Shown one piece after another: positions 1 to 6,223 of a DNA stretch of 64,000 bases (within the stretch, counting starts at the first letter, position 1; every line of letters starts with the position of its first letter). Below the pieces are notes generated by a model that was given only the letters and a program-made list of their open reading frames with translations, had not been told where the DNA came from and made no database searches. A program made the translations under genes and the position numbers. Source of the DNA: Magnetospirillum sulfuroxidans (GTDB taxonomy: Bacteria > Pseudomonadota > Alphaproteobacteria > Rhodospirillales > Magnetospirillaceae); the NCBI RefSeq assembly GCF_018224925.1, contig NZ_JAGTUF010000001.1, positions 186,001-250,000 of the forward strand. Direction: 5' to 3'.

Positions 1-136
1 GATGAAGGACGGCGACAGCATCCTTTACACTCAGGATTCCATGGTCATCGAGGATCTCTTGGAAATGATCATCGAACAGGGCAAAAGCAAGCGCGGCTAT
101 GGCAGCAAGGCGCTGCCCTCGGTCAGCAACAACTAG
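1..136 (+). CDS. MCE/MlaD-family lipid transport protein, C-terminal end only
   Basis: Only the last 44-45 codons are inside the window; the reading frame runs in from the left edge and stops at TAG 134-136. The visible tail contains the pattern KDGDSILYTQDSMVIEDLL, which resembles the end of the MCE domain of MlaD-type proteins, where a 'DG..I..T.SAMVLEDLI' segment leads to the C-terminus. MlaD proteins are inner-membrane-anchored, form hexameric rings and shuttle phospholipids between the membranes with the MlaFE transporter. A second complete MlaD-like gene follows 18 bases later, so this is the first of two adjacent MCE genes in one operon. The ATG at position 2 is internal, not a start. 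Family call is inference from a short tail. Confidence 0.6.
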   Translation, partial: MKDGDSILYTQDSMVIEDLLEMIIEQGKSKRGYGSKALPSVSNN

Positions 137-154
137 CCCGGCCAGGAGAGCATC

Positions 155-670
155 ATGGGACGCAATCTCATCGAAACGATCATGGGGGGAGTGGTTCTGG
201 CGGTGGCCGGATTCTTCCTGGCTTTCGCTTGGCGTCACGCCGATCTTGGGCAAGTGAAGGGCTATGTGCTGAGCGCCCAGTTCGCCGGTATCGGTGGCCT
301 GGACACCGGTGCCGACGTCCGCATCAACGGCATCAAGGTCGGCACGGTGGCCAGCCAGTCGCTGGACCCGATCAGCTATAATGCCGTGGTCAAGATGACC
401 ATCTCGCCAGAGATTCGCCTGCCCACCGACACGGTTGCCACCATCAGCGCCGATGGTCTGCTGGGCGGAAAATTCATCAAGTTGATGCCCGGCCGCGCCA
501 ATGAGCGGCTGGCCGAAGGCAGCGAGTTGGCCAAGACCAAGGATTACCGTTCGATCGAGGAAATGGTCGGCGAGTTGATCTTCCTGGCGACGACGCCCCC
601 GGCTGCGCCGTCGGCTGCGCCCGTTGCCCCCGTTGCCCCCGTTGCCCCCGTGGATCATCCGGCGCAATGA
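155..670 (+). CDS. mlaD: MlaD-type MCE-domain phospholipid transport protein
   Basis: 171 residues. An N-terminal hydrophobic anchor (about residues 9-27) is followed by one MCE domain (about 37-115) with typical elements: FAGIGGLDTGADVRINGIKVG early, then GLLGGKFIKLMPG, and the closing EEMVGELI segment that matches the same place in the upstream gene. The C-terminus is a low-complexity Ala/Pro/Val tail built on a 9-base repeat. Members form a periplasmic ring attached to the inner membrane and carry phospholipids for the Mla system that keeps outer-membrane lipid asymmetry. The ATG at 155 has an AGGAGA ribosome site six bases upstream. It lies 18 bases behind another MCE gene and overlaps the DUF2155 gene by four bases, so all three are probably one operon. 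Confidence 0.88.
   Translation: MGRNLIETIMGGVVLAVAGFFLAFAWRHADLGQVKGYVLSAQFAGIGGLDTGADVRINGIKVGTVASQSLDPISYNAVVKMTISPEIRLPTDTVATISADGLLGGKFIKLMPGRANERLAEGSELAKTKDYRSIEEMVGELIFLATTPPAAPSAAPVAPVAPVAPVDHPAQ
617..652 (+). repeat. Four tandem copies of a 9-bp unit (GTTGCCCCC-type)
   Basis: The segment repeats a CCCGTTGCC-type unit about four times without interruption and encodes the Val-Ala-Pro repeats of the MlaD tail. The unit is in frame (9 bases), so copy number change would only lengthen or shorten the tail. Confidence 0.85.
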
Positions 671-1059
671 TCCGCCGACTGATCATGCTGGCCGGGACAG
701 GATTGTTCCTGCTGGCCATGCCGGCCGGGGCGCAACAGCCGCCGATGCCGGAATTGTCGCTGGACATGGCGGTTCTGGGCGGTTTGGACAAGATCACCGC
801 CCGGGTGGTGACCATCGAGGCCCCGGTGGGGGAGCCGGTGCGTTTCGGCACCTTGGAAGTGGTGGCGCGCGCCTGCAAAAAGCGGCGGCCCGAAGAAAGC
901 CCGGAAAGCGCCGCCTTTCTTGATATCTGGGACATCAAGCAGGGCCAGCCGGCGCAAGGGGTGTTTCGCGGCTGGATGTTCGCTTCCAGTCCGGCGCTGT
1001 CGGCGATGGAGCATCCGGTCTACGACATCTGGGTGCTGGACTGCCGCAAGGGACGCTGA
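667..1059 (+). CDS. DUF2155 family exported protein
   Basis: 130 residues with a signal peptide (cleavage likely after the AQA-like region near residue 23, PAGAQQ). The body matches DUF2155 well: LDKITARV near the start, PVGEPVRFGTLEV in the middle, then RACKKRRPEE, and GWMFASSPALSAMEHPVYDIWVLDC near the end with its conserved cysteines (about residues 74 and 125). The family is widespread in alphaproteobacteria, usually exported, and of unknown function. The ATG overlaps the mlaD stop (ATGA), which points to translational coupling and to a role near the cell envelope. The gene is followed by two stem-loops. Confidence 0.85.
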   Translation: MIRRLIMLAGTGLFLLAMPAGAQQPPMPELSLDMAVLGGLDKITARVVTIEAPVGEPVRFGTLEVVARACKKRRPEESPESAAFLDIWDIKQGQPAQGVFRGWMFASSPALSAMEHPVYDIWVLDCRKGR

Positions 1060-1076
1060 TCCCAATCGATCCCGCC

Positions 1077-1103
1077 GTCATGCCCGCACGGGGCGGGCAT
1101 GAC
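1077..1103 (+). terminator. GC-rich stem-loop after DUF2155 gene
   Basis: Perfect inverted repeat GTCATGCCCGC / GCGGGCATGAC around a short loop, 18 bases after the DUF2155 stop. There is no T-run directly behind it, so it may be an RNA-stabilising hairpin or a repeat element instead of a true terminator. Confidence 0.5.
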
Positions 1104-1123
1104 CTAATCGCGAAAAAGGAACG

Positions 1124-1164
1124 AAGCCCCCTGGACTCCCGCTTGCGCCGGAGGGGGGGCTTTT
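1124..1164. terminator. Rho-independent terminator, probably bidirectional
   Basis: AAGCCCCCT pairs with AGGGGGGGCTT and is followed by TTTT on the plus strand. It sits between the convergent DUF2155 gene (plus) and the coiled-coil protein gene (minus, ending at 1174), so it can end transcripts from both. Confidence 0.8.
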
Positions 1165-1173
1165 CGCCGCCGA

Positions 1174-1680
1174 TCAGAAAATCGGAATACCGCCGGCTTG
1201 CGCCAGGGCAGGAATAACCGGGCAGGAAATGCCGCGTCGGTCATTTTTGCCGGCCTGCGTGGTGGTTTGCTGGGCGACCGACTGACCGGGTGCGCCTTGC
1301 TGTTGTTGCTGCTGTTCCTCTTCCTTCAGCGCCTGCTGAAGCTGTTCTTCCACCGCTTCTTGGATTTTTTGTTCCAGAATCTGCTGCACCACCGGTTCCA
1401 TCTTGGACAAGGCCTCGTCGTCCAGGCCCATTTGAGCCATGATCTTCTTGCGCAGTTCTTCCTTCAGTTTTTCAATGCGGGTGTCGCGCACCCAATTGGT
1501 AAAGCCCTTTTCCTTGATCGCATCCATTTCGCTTTCATGGGCCTTTTGCCGCGCATCGGCTTTTTGCGATGCTTTCAAGGCGGCATTGAAATCACCGCCT
1601 GCGGTCCCTTGCGTGCCCGCCATGGTCAAGCCGGCGCCTGCCGACAATGTGGTGTTGTCGTCGATACCCGAGATCATCAT
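1174..1680 (-). CDS. Hypothetical charged, glutamine-rich helical protein
   Basis: 168 residues, not recognised as any characterised family. The N-terminal 30 residues are small and polar. Residues about 35-130 are rich in Lys, Glu, Ala and Gln and look like a continuous helix or coiled coil (for example KLKEELRKKIMAQMGL, then KIQEAVEEQLQQALKEEE), followed by a run of six glutamines and a less regular tail. No signal peptide or membrane segment is seen. The ATG at 1680 is chosen over a TTG nine bases upstream because GGGGGC precedes it. It is upstream of and convergent with nothing informative, so no function is proposed. Confidence 0.6.
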   Translation of the reverse strand: MMISGIDDNTTLSAGAGLTMAGTQGTAGGDFNAALKASQKADARQKAHESEMDAIKEKGFTNWVRDTRIEKLKEELRKKIMAQMGLDDEALSKMEPVVQQILEQKIQEAVEEQLQQALKEEEQQQQQQGAPGQSVAQQTTTQAGKNDRRGISCPVIPALAQAGGIPIF

Positions 1681-1695
1681 AGCCCCCAAAGCTGC

Positions 1696-2355
1696 TCAGA
1701 TAAGCGGGGCGGTTGCAATCTCTGGGCCAACGCTTAGGGCATAGCTCCAATCAACCGGATTGGTCAGAAAGGTCGCTGGCTGTTGCAGTGCCGCCGCCAA
1801 TAATTCCTTGTAGTGATAACGGGGGATTTCCACCACGCCGAAGCGGGACAGGTGGTCGGTGATGAATTGGGTGTCCAAAAGCACGGTGCCCCCCAGTTTC
1901 AGCCGCGCCACCAGATCGACCAACGCCACCTTTGACGCGTCGGTGCGGCGGCTGAACATGCTTTCGCCGAAAAAGGCCCCGCCCAGGGCCAAGCCATACA
2001 GGCCGCCGACCAGGGTGTCGCCATCCCAACTTTCCACCGAATGGGCCAAGCCCATGGCGTGCAGGTGGCAAAACAGGTCGGCGATCTGGTTGTTGATCCA
2101 GGTTTCCTCGCGCCCTTGCTTGGCTTCGGCGCAGCCTTCCAGCACCGTGCGAAAGGCGGTGTCCACCCGGATTTGATAGCGGCCTTGCTTTAGCGTTTTT
2201 TTCAGCGAGCGCGGAATGTGAAAGCGATCCAGGGGCAGGATTCCCCGCTCGTCCGGGTCGATCCAATAAAGCTTTGGATCGTCGCGGGTCTGGGCCATGG
2301 GAAACAGGCCCATGGCATAGGCACGCAGCAAGATATCGGGGGTCAGGGCGCGCAT
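1696..2355 (-). CDS. aat: Leucyl/phenylalanyl-tRNA--protein transferase
   Basis: 219 residues, normal length for Aat. The enzyme moves Leu or Phe from aminoacyl-tRNA onto the N-terminal Arg or Lys of proteins, marking them for ClpS/ClpAP degradation (N-end rule). Seen: LRAYAMGLFPMA near the start, YWIDPDERGILPL, HIPRSLKKTL, TWINNQIADLFCHLHAMGLAHSVE, then GGLYGLALGGAFFGESMFSRRTDASKVAL, the most diagnostic segment of the family. The start at 2355 (MRALTP) is preferred to a longer frame because homologues begin about here. Cytoplasmic. The neighbour at 1174 follows on the same strand. Confidence 0.96.
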   Translation of the reverse strand: MRALTPDILLRAYAMGLFPMAQTRDDPKLYWIDPDERGILPLDRFHIPRSLKKTLKQGRYQIRVDTAFRTVLEGCAEAKQGREETWINNQIADLFCHLHAMGLAHSVESWDGDTLVGGLYGLALGGAFFGESMFSRRTDASKVALVDLVARLKLGGTVLLDTQFITDHLSRFGVVEIPRYHYKELLAAALQQPATFLTNPVDWSYALSVGPEIATAPLI

Positions 2356-2432
2356 TGTCTTCCCATGTGGTTTTCCTTTGAAATGTATGGCGTCTGGTGA
2401 GATTTTCCAATGGAACTGCAACAAGCGGGAAA

Positions 2433-2777
2433 ATGCGCATGGGCGATTTTGTCCGCACGGTCGATGCCAAGGGCGTGACCAGTCAATTCAATTTCATCGC
2501 CGGCTTCGAAGCGGCGTTTTGGGTGCGGGCCAGGCGCAACCATCTGCTGGCTGAATGGTTCAGCGATCTGACCGATGAAAGCCAGCAAACCTATGTGAAA
2601 TTGCTGTTGGACGCCGATTTCGCCCGGATGGAAACGCGCGAGACGGAAAACTGGGTGTTGACCAAGATCCGCAACGATCTCATGGGCTATGGGATTTTCC
2701 TGTCGATGGATCAGATGCGGGATGTGGCGGAACGCTGCCGACTGCGGGCGTGGCAGGAACGACAAGGGAAGGGCTAG
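2433..2777 (+). CDS. DUF1476-family protein (divergent relative of F1-ATPase zeta inhibitor)
   Basis: About 114 residues. The central part follows the DUF1476 plan: FEAAFWVRARRNHLLAEW, a polar stretch, then DADFARMETRETENWVLTKIRNDL and a C-terminal helix with MRDVAERCR. DUF1476 includes the zeta subunit of alphaproteobacterial ATP synthase, which blocks rotation in the hydrolysis direction through its N-terminus. Here the N-terminus and the first helix are unlike typical zeta, which usually has a FDDREKAFEAKFA-like start, so this is a divergent member that may have another role. The start is uncertain: GTG 2397, ATG 2433 and ATG 2439 are all in frame, and GCGGGA lies just before 2433/2439. 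The next gene begins two bases after the stop. Confidence 0.65.
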   Translation: MRMGDFVRTVDAKGVTSQFNFIAGFEAAFWVRARRNHLLAEWFSDLTDESQQTYVKLLLDADFARMETRETENWVLTKIRNDLMGYGIFLSMDQMRDVAERCRLRAWQERQGKG

Positions 2778-2779
2778 GA

Positions 2780-3787
2780 ATGCGGATCGGAAGGCTGTTC
2801 GGCTTTTTGCTGCTGTTGCCGATTTCGGCTCAGGCGGACAATTGGGCCGATGAAAAAGATTATAGCGATCTGGCCGCATCCAAACGGATTTGCGCCCAGT
2901 TCCGTGCGGTCGCATTGCCTGATCCGCATCGACAGGACCAGCGCCCACAGGGCGGCATGTCCGGGTGCAGTTCCGAAGCCTTGTATTACATGGGCCGGCC
3001 CGGTGACGCCCCTGCGGCCTTTGCCTGCGCCCAACGTGAGGCGGCGGACGAAATGTTCGGTGGCGACATGATGCTGATGACCCTCTACGCCAATGGCAAG
3101 GGGACGCCGCGCGATCTGGACAAGGCCATCGCCTTGGCCTGCACCTTGGGCGGTGCCCCCATGGAAATTCATTCTCGGGTGCAAAATCTTTTTGCCCGGC
3201 GGGGGAACCCCTCGTCCGAGGCGGAATTTGAGTGGTGCGACGACATCACCAGTGGTTACGCCATGGGCGCTTGCGCCAGCCACGATCAGCGGATGGCCAC
3301 GGCGAGGCGAGAGCTGAAATTCAAGGCTCTCAAAGCCCGCTGGCCGCAAGCCGAGGCTGCGAATAAGCTGGAGGCGCTGATCAAAAGCGCGGAAGCGTTC
3401 GCCGGTTCCCGCGCCGCTGAGGTCGATCAATCGGGAACCGCCAGGGCAGCCATGGTGGTCGCCGCCGAAGAAGAGGTGATGGAGCTTTTGCTCGAGGATT
3501 TGAACCATGTGGCGACGAATGCCCCGGCTTTGACCCAAGCCCTGAGCGACAGCGCCGCCGATAGCGACCTCAATCAGGTCTACAAAAAGGTGATGGCTGG
3601 CGATTTCGAAGAATTCGCCGGTACGCCCACTCGGGATGGCATCAAATCGGTTCAGCGCCAATGGCTGAAATACCGCGATGCCTGGATCGGCTTTTTCAAA
3701 CTGGCGCGGCCCGAGGGCGCGCCTCAGGCCATGCTGAACCTGCAAACCCGTCACCGCGTTGCCCAATTACAGGAATTGCTGCCCTGA
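2780..3787 (+). CDS. Exported protein with LprI-type (DUF1311) C-terminal domain
   Basis: 335 residues with a signal peptide (LFGFLLLLPISAQA, cleavage near residue 19). A Sel1-like stretch (GDMMLMTLYANGKGTPRDLDKAI) lies in the first third. The last 80 residues look like the lysozyme-inhibitor LprI/DUF1311 domain: DLNQVYKKVMAG, then VQRQWLKYRDAWIGFF, with the RQW..YRD..C-like pattern of the family. Cysteines are frequent in the N-terminal half, as expected for an oxidised periplasmic protein. Periplasmic; the family includes lysozyme inhibitors, but the function of this architecture is unknown. Begins two bases after the DUF1476 gene, so the two are co-transcribed; ends one base from the convergent araC-type gene. 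Confidence 0.72.
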   Translation: MRIGRLFGFLLLLPISAQADNWADEKDYSDLAASKRICAQFRAVALPDPHRQDQRPQGGMSGCSSEALYYMGRPGDAPAAFACAQREAADEMFGGDMMLMTLYANGKGTPRDLDKAIALACTLGGAPMEIHSRVQNLFARRGNPSSEAEFEWCDDITSGYAMGACASHDQRMATARRELKFKALKARWPQAEAANKLEALIKSAEAFAGSRAAEVDQSGTARAAMVVAAEEEVMELLLEDLNHVATNAPALTQALSDSAADSDLNQVYKKVMAGDFEEFAGTPTRDGIKSVQRQWLKYRDAWIGFFKLARPEGAPQAMLNLQTRHRVAQLQELLP

Positions 3788-3788
3788 T

Positions 3789-4613
3789 TCAGCCGTCGCG
3801 GAGATAGCGGCTGGGGGGGCGGCCCAATGCCCGTTTGAACATGGTGGTGAAGGCGGCGACGCTGTCATAGCCCAAATCCAGGGCGACGGTGGTTACCGCC
3901 TCGCCGGCGGCCAGCCGGGGCAGGGCGGCGAACAGGCAGGCTTGTTGGCGCCACGCCGCCAGCCCCAGCCCGGTTTCACGACGAAAGACGCGGGTGAAGG
4001 TGCGGCGGCTCATGGCCAGGCGTTCGGCCCAATGGTCGATGGTGGCGTGGGGGGATGGATTGCTCAGGAAGCTTTGGCACAATGCCGCCAGCCGGGGCTC
4101 GGCCGGCAACGGCAAACCTAACGGCCGTTCCGGCAAGAGCGGCAGTTCCTCGGCCACCAAGGCCATGATCAAGGCGGCACGGCTGCCGGGGGGGACGCGG
4201 CGGGGGAGCTTTACCGCCTCGACGATCAATCCGTGCATCAGTTCGGTGACCGCCACCACCCGGCAAATGGCGGGAAGAGTGACGGCGTCGGGACTGACAT
4301 AAATCGAGCGCATGCTGACCCGGCCATGGGGGCGGACCGAATGTTCCATTCCCGCCGGCACCCACAGGGCATGGTCGGGCGGCACCATCCAGCGTCCGGT
4401 TTCAGTGATGACGGTGATGATCCCGGTCACGGCATAGAGCAATTGCGACCGGCTGTGCCGATGCGGCGGCACGACGATGGCGTCGGCGTAATCGCTGGCC
4501 AGCGGCACGATGGCCCCGTCCACCTGTTCGATCCAGGCGATGCGCCGCAAATGCTGTTCGCTTGAAGGCGGGCCGTCATAGCCCATCGGAACGGTCTGAC
4601 CGCTTTCACACAT
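3789..4613 (-). CDS. AraC-family transcriptional regulator (NimR-like)
   Basis: 274 residues. The N-terminal half is a cupin-type sensing domain (VPPHRHSRSQLLYAVTG, then WMVPPDHALWVPAGMEHSV). The C-terminal 100 residues carry two helix-turn-helix motifs: HWAERLAMSRRTFTRVFRRETG and VTTVALDLGYDSVAAFTTMFKRALGRPPSRY, the AraC signature. This layout is that of NimR/YdeO-like regulators, which control a divergent exporter. The gene is divergent from an Fsr/NimT-type MFS transporter, with 110 bases between the start codons, so it is likely to regulate that exporter and itself. Cytoplasmic DNA-binding protein; the ligand is unknown. Confidence 0.9.
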   Translation of the reverse strand: MCESGQTVPMGYDGPPSSEQHLRRIAWIEQVDGAIVPLASDYADAIVVPPHRHSRSQLLYAVTGIITVITETGRWMVPPDHALWVPAGMEHSVRPHGRVSMRSIYVSPDAVTLPAICRVVAVTELMHGLIVEAVKLPRRVPPGSRAALIMALVAEELPLLPERPLGLPLPAEPRLAALCQSFLSNPSPHATIDHWAERLAMSRRTFTRVFRRETGLGLAAWRQQACLFAALPRLAAGEAVTTVALDLGYDSVAAFTTMFKRALGRPPSRYLRDG

Positions 4614-4723
4614 GGTTTGGCCCAGTTGAAGAAGAAACAGGCCGGATCACGAAAGCAGGTCTAGCTGCAAATGGCTATCATAAAAATATCCAGGCCAATC
4701 CGGGTCGCAACGAGGAGCCCCCC

Positions 4724-5947
4724 GTGTCCGAATCATCCGCCGCCGCTGTTCCCTCCGCTGCCGGAGGCGCCACCAACACCGCCTTTATGGTGATCATGGC
4801 CATCAGCTTTTGTCATCTGCTCAACGACATGATGCAGTCGCTGCTGGCCGCGCTTTATCCGATGCTGAAAAGCAATTACGGTCTGGATTTCGGCCAGATC
4901 GGGCTGCTGACCTTCACCTTCCAGGTCACCGCTTCCTTGTTGCAGCCGCTGGTCGGCATCTATACCGACAAACGGCCGCAACCGTATTCGTTGGCGATAG
5001 CCATGGGGTTTACCTTGGTCGGCTTGCTGCTGTTGGCGGTGGCAGAGCAGTATTGGCTGCTGCTGCTGGCCGCCGGCTTGGTCGGCATCGGTTCGTCGGT
5101 GTTTCACCCCGAATCGTCGCGGGTGGCGCGCATGGCCTCGGGCGGGCGGCATGGATTGGCGCAATCGCTGTTCCAGGTCGGCGGTAATTTCGGTTCCGCC
5201 CTGGGGCCGCTCTTGGCCGCCTTTATCGTCCTGCCGCGGGGGCAGGGCAGCGTCGCTTGGTTTTCGCTGGCGGCGATGGTGGCGATGATCGTGCTGTGGC
5301 GGGTGGGCGGCTGGTATGCCCGCCATCGCGCCGCTTCGGTCAAACGGGCGACCATCCAAGTCCATCTTGAATTGCCGCGGTCGCGCGTGGCCTTGGCCTT
5401 GCTGGTGTTGGGCATCTTGGTGTTTTCCAAATATGTCTACATGGTCAGCCTGTCGAGCTATTACACCTTTTATCTGATGCACAAATTCGGCGTGTCGGTG
5501 CAGGATTCGCAATTGCTGCTGTTCGTGTTCCTGGGGGCGGTGGCGGTGGGCACCATCGCCGGCGGCCCCATTGGCGACCGTTTCGGCCGCAAGGGGGTGA
5601 TCTGGGGGTCGATCCTGGGGGTTCTGCCCTTCACCTTGGCGTTGCCTTATGCCAATTTGTGGTGGACGGCGGCGTTGAGCGTGGTCATCGGGCTGGTGTT
5701 GGCCTCGGCCTTTTCCGCCATCATCGTCTTCGCCCAGGAACTGGTGCCCGGACGGGTGGGGATGATCGCCGGCCTGTTCTTCGGCTTTGCCTTTGGCATC
5801 GCCGGCATCGGCGCCGCCGTATTGGGACAGGTGGCCGACGTCAAGGGTATCGACTACGTCTATCAGCTTTGTTCGTTCTTGCCGATGTTCGGCCTGCTGG
5901 CGGTATTCCTGCCACGGATCGAAGGGGAGCGGGCCAAACGGGGCTAA
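4724..5947 (+). CDS. fsr: MFS exporter, fosmidomycin-resistance (Fsr) family
   Basis: 407 residues from a GTG at 4724 that has CGAGGAG 7-8 bases upstream; no ATG fits as well. Twelve hydrophobic segments are seen. Family marks: SFCHLLNDMMQSLLAALYPMLK in TM1, FQVTASLLQPLVG.YTDKRP, the HPESSRVARMASGGRHGLAQSLFQVGGNFGSALGPL region between TM4 and TM5, and GPIGDRFGRKGVIW between TM8 and TM9. These fit Fsr, an inner-membrane proton-driven exporter of fosmidomycin-like drugs. The natural substrate cannot be read from sequence. It is divergent from an AraC regulator, a common pairing, and is followed by a chain of RNA hairpins and a terminator. Confidence 0.9.
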   Translation: MSESSAAAVPSAAGGATNTAFMVIMAISFCHLLNDMMQSLLAALYPMLKSNYGLDFGQIGLLTFTFQVTASLLQPLVGIYTDKRPQPYSLAIAMGFTLVGLLLLAVAEQYWLLLLAAGLVGIGSSVFHPESSRVARMASGGRHGLAQSLFQVGGNFGSALGPLLAAFIVLPRGQGSVAWFSLAAMVAMIVLWRVGGWYARHRAASVKRATIQVHLELPRSRVALALLVLGILVFSKYVYMVSLSSYYTFYLMHKFGVSVQDSQLLLFVFLGAVAVGTIAGGPIGDRFGRKGVIWGSILGVLPFTLALPYANLWWTAALSVVIGLVLASAFSAIIVFAQELVPGRVGMIAGLFFGFAFGIAGIGAAVLGQVADVKGIDYVYQLCSFLPMFGLLAVFLPRIEGERAKRG

Positions 5948-5948
5948 G

Positions 5949-6076
5949 ACCAAATCCTGGGGAGTGAAACTCATGGGGATTTGGTTAGGCCCAAGCCAAG
6001 CATCCCGGAAGGATGCACCCGGCACCTGAGGGCACCGATGATCGGTGCAGGATATGGTGCCAGGATCGCTTTCAGC
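5949..6076 (+). ncRNA. Structured 3' UTR or small RNA: four nested/consecutive hairpins
   Basis: Starting four bases after the Fsr stop there are: stem ACCAAATCC/GGATTTGGT (5949-5957 with 5977-5985); hairpin GCATCC-CGGAA-GGATGC near 6000-6016; outer stem GGCACC/GGTGCC (about 6021-6061) enclosing the perfect hairpin GCACCGA-TGA-TCGGTGC. A strong terminator follows at 6079. No ORF with a ribosome site fits. It could be a 3' UTR-derived small RNA of the exporter mRNA, or the leader of the downstream gene. I compared it mentally with SRP RNA, 6S RNA, c-di-GMP, SAM, TPP and guanidine riboswitches and see no match. Strand is inferred from the terminator T-run. Confidence 0.45.
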
Positions 6077-6078
6077 GG

Positions 6079-6118
6079 AAACACCGTCCAGGGCAAGCCT
6101 TGGACGGTGTTTGTGCTT
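6079..6118 (+). terminator. Rho-independent terminator
   Basis: Perfect 12-base inverted repeat AAACACCGTCCA / TGGACGGTGTTT around a 10-base loop, followed by TTGTGCTTT. It ends the Fsr transcript or the structured RNA just upstream. Confidence 0.9.
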
Positions 6119-6223
6119 TAGAACCTTCAGGCGATTTATTTTAGAGGAAATACAAAATTTGGCGTTGAAGCGCTACGATCGGTTGTGACACCCTGGGGGC
6201 TGAAACAATCTATGGGGGCTAAA

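Noticed and set aside
4733-6025. 430-codon frame on the minus strand
   Set aside because: Antisense shadow of the Fsr exporter: no family features and it crosses the exporter end and hairpins.
5949-6076. The hairpin chain as SRP RNA or 6S RNA
   Set aside because: The SRP core sequence and the long closing stem of 6S RNA are missing.
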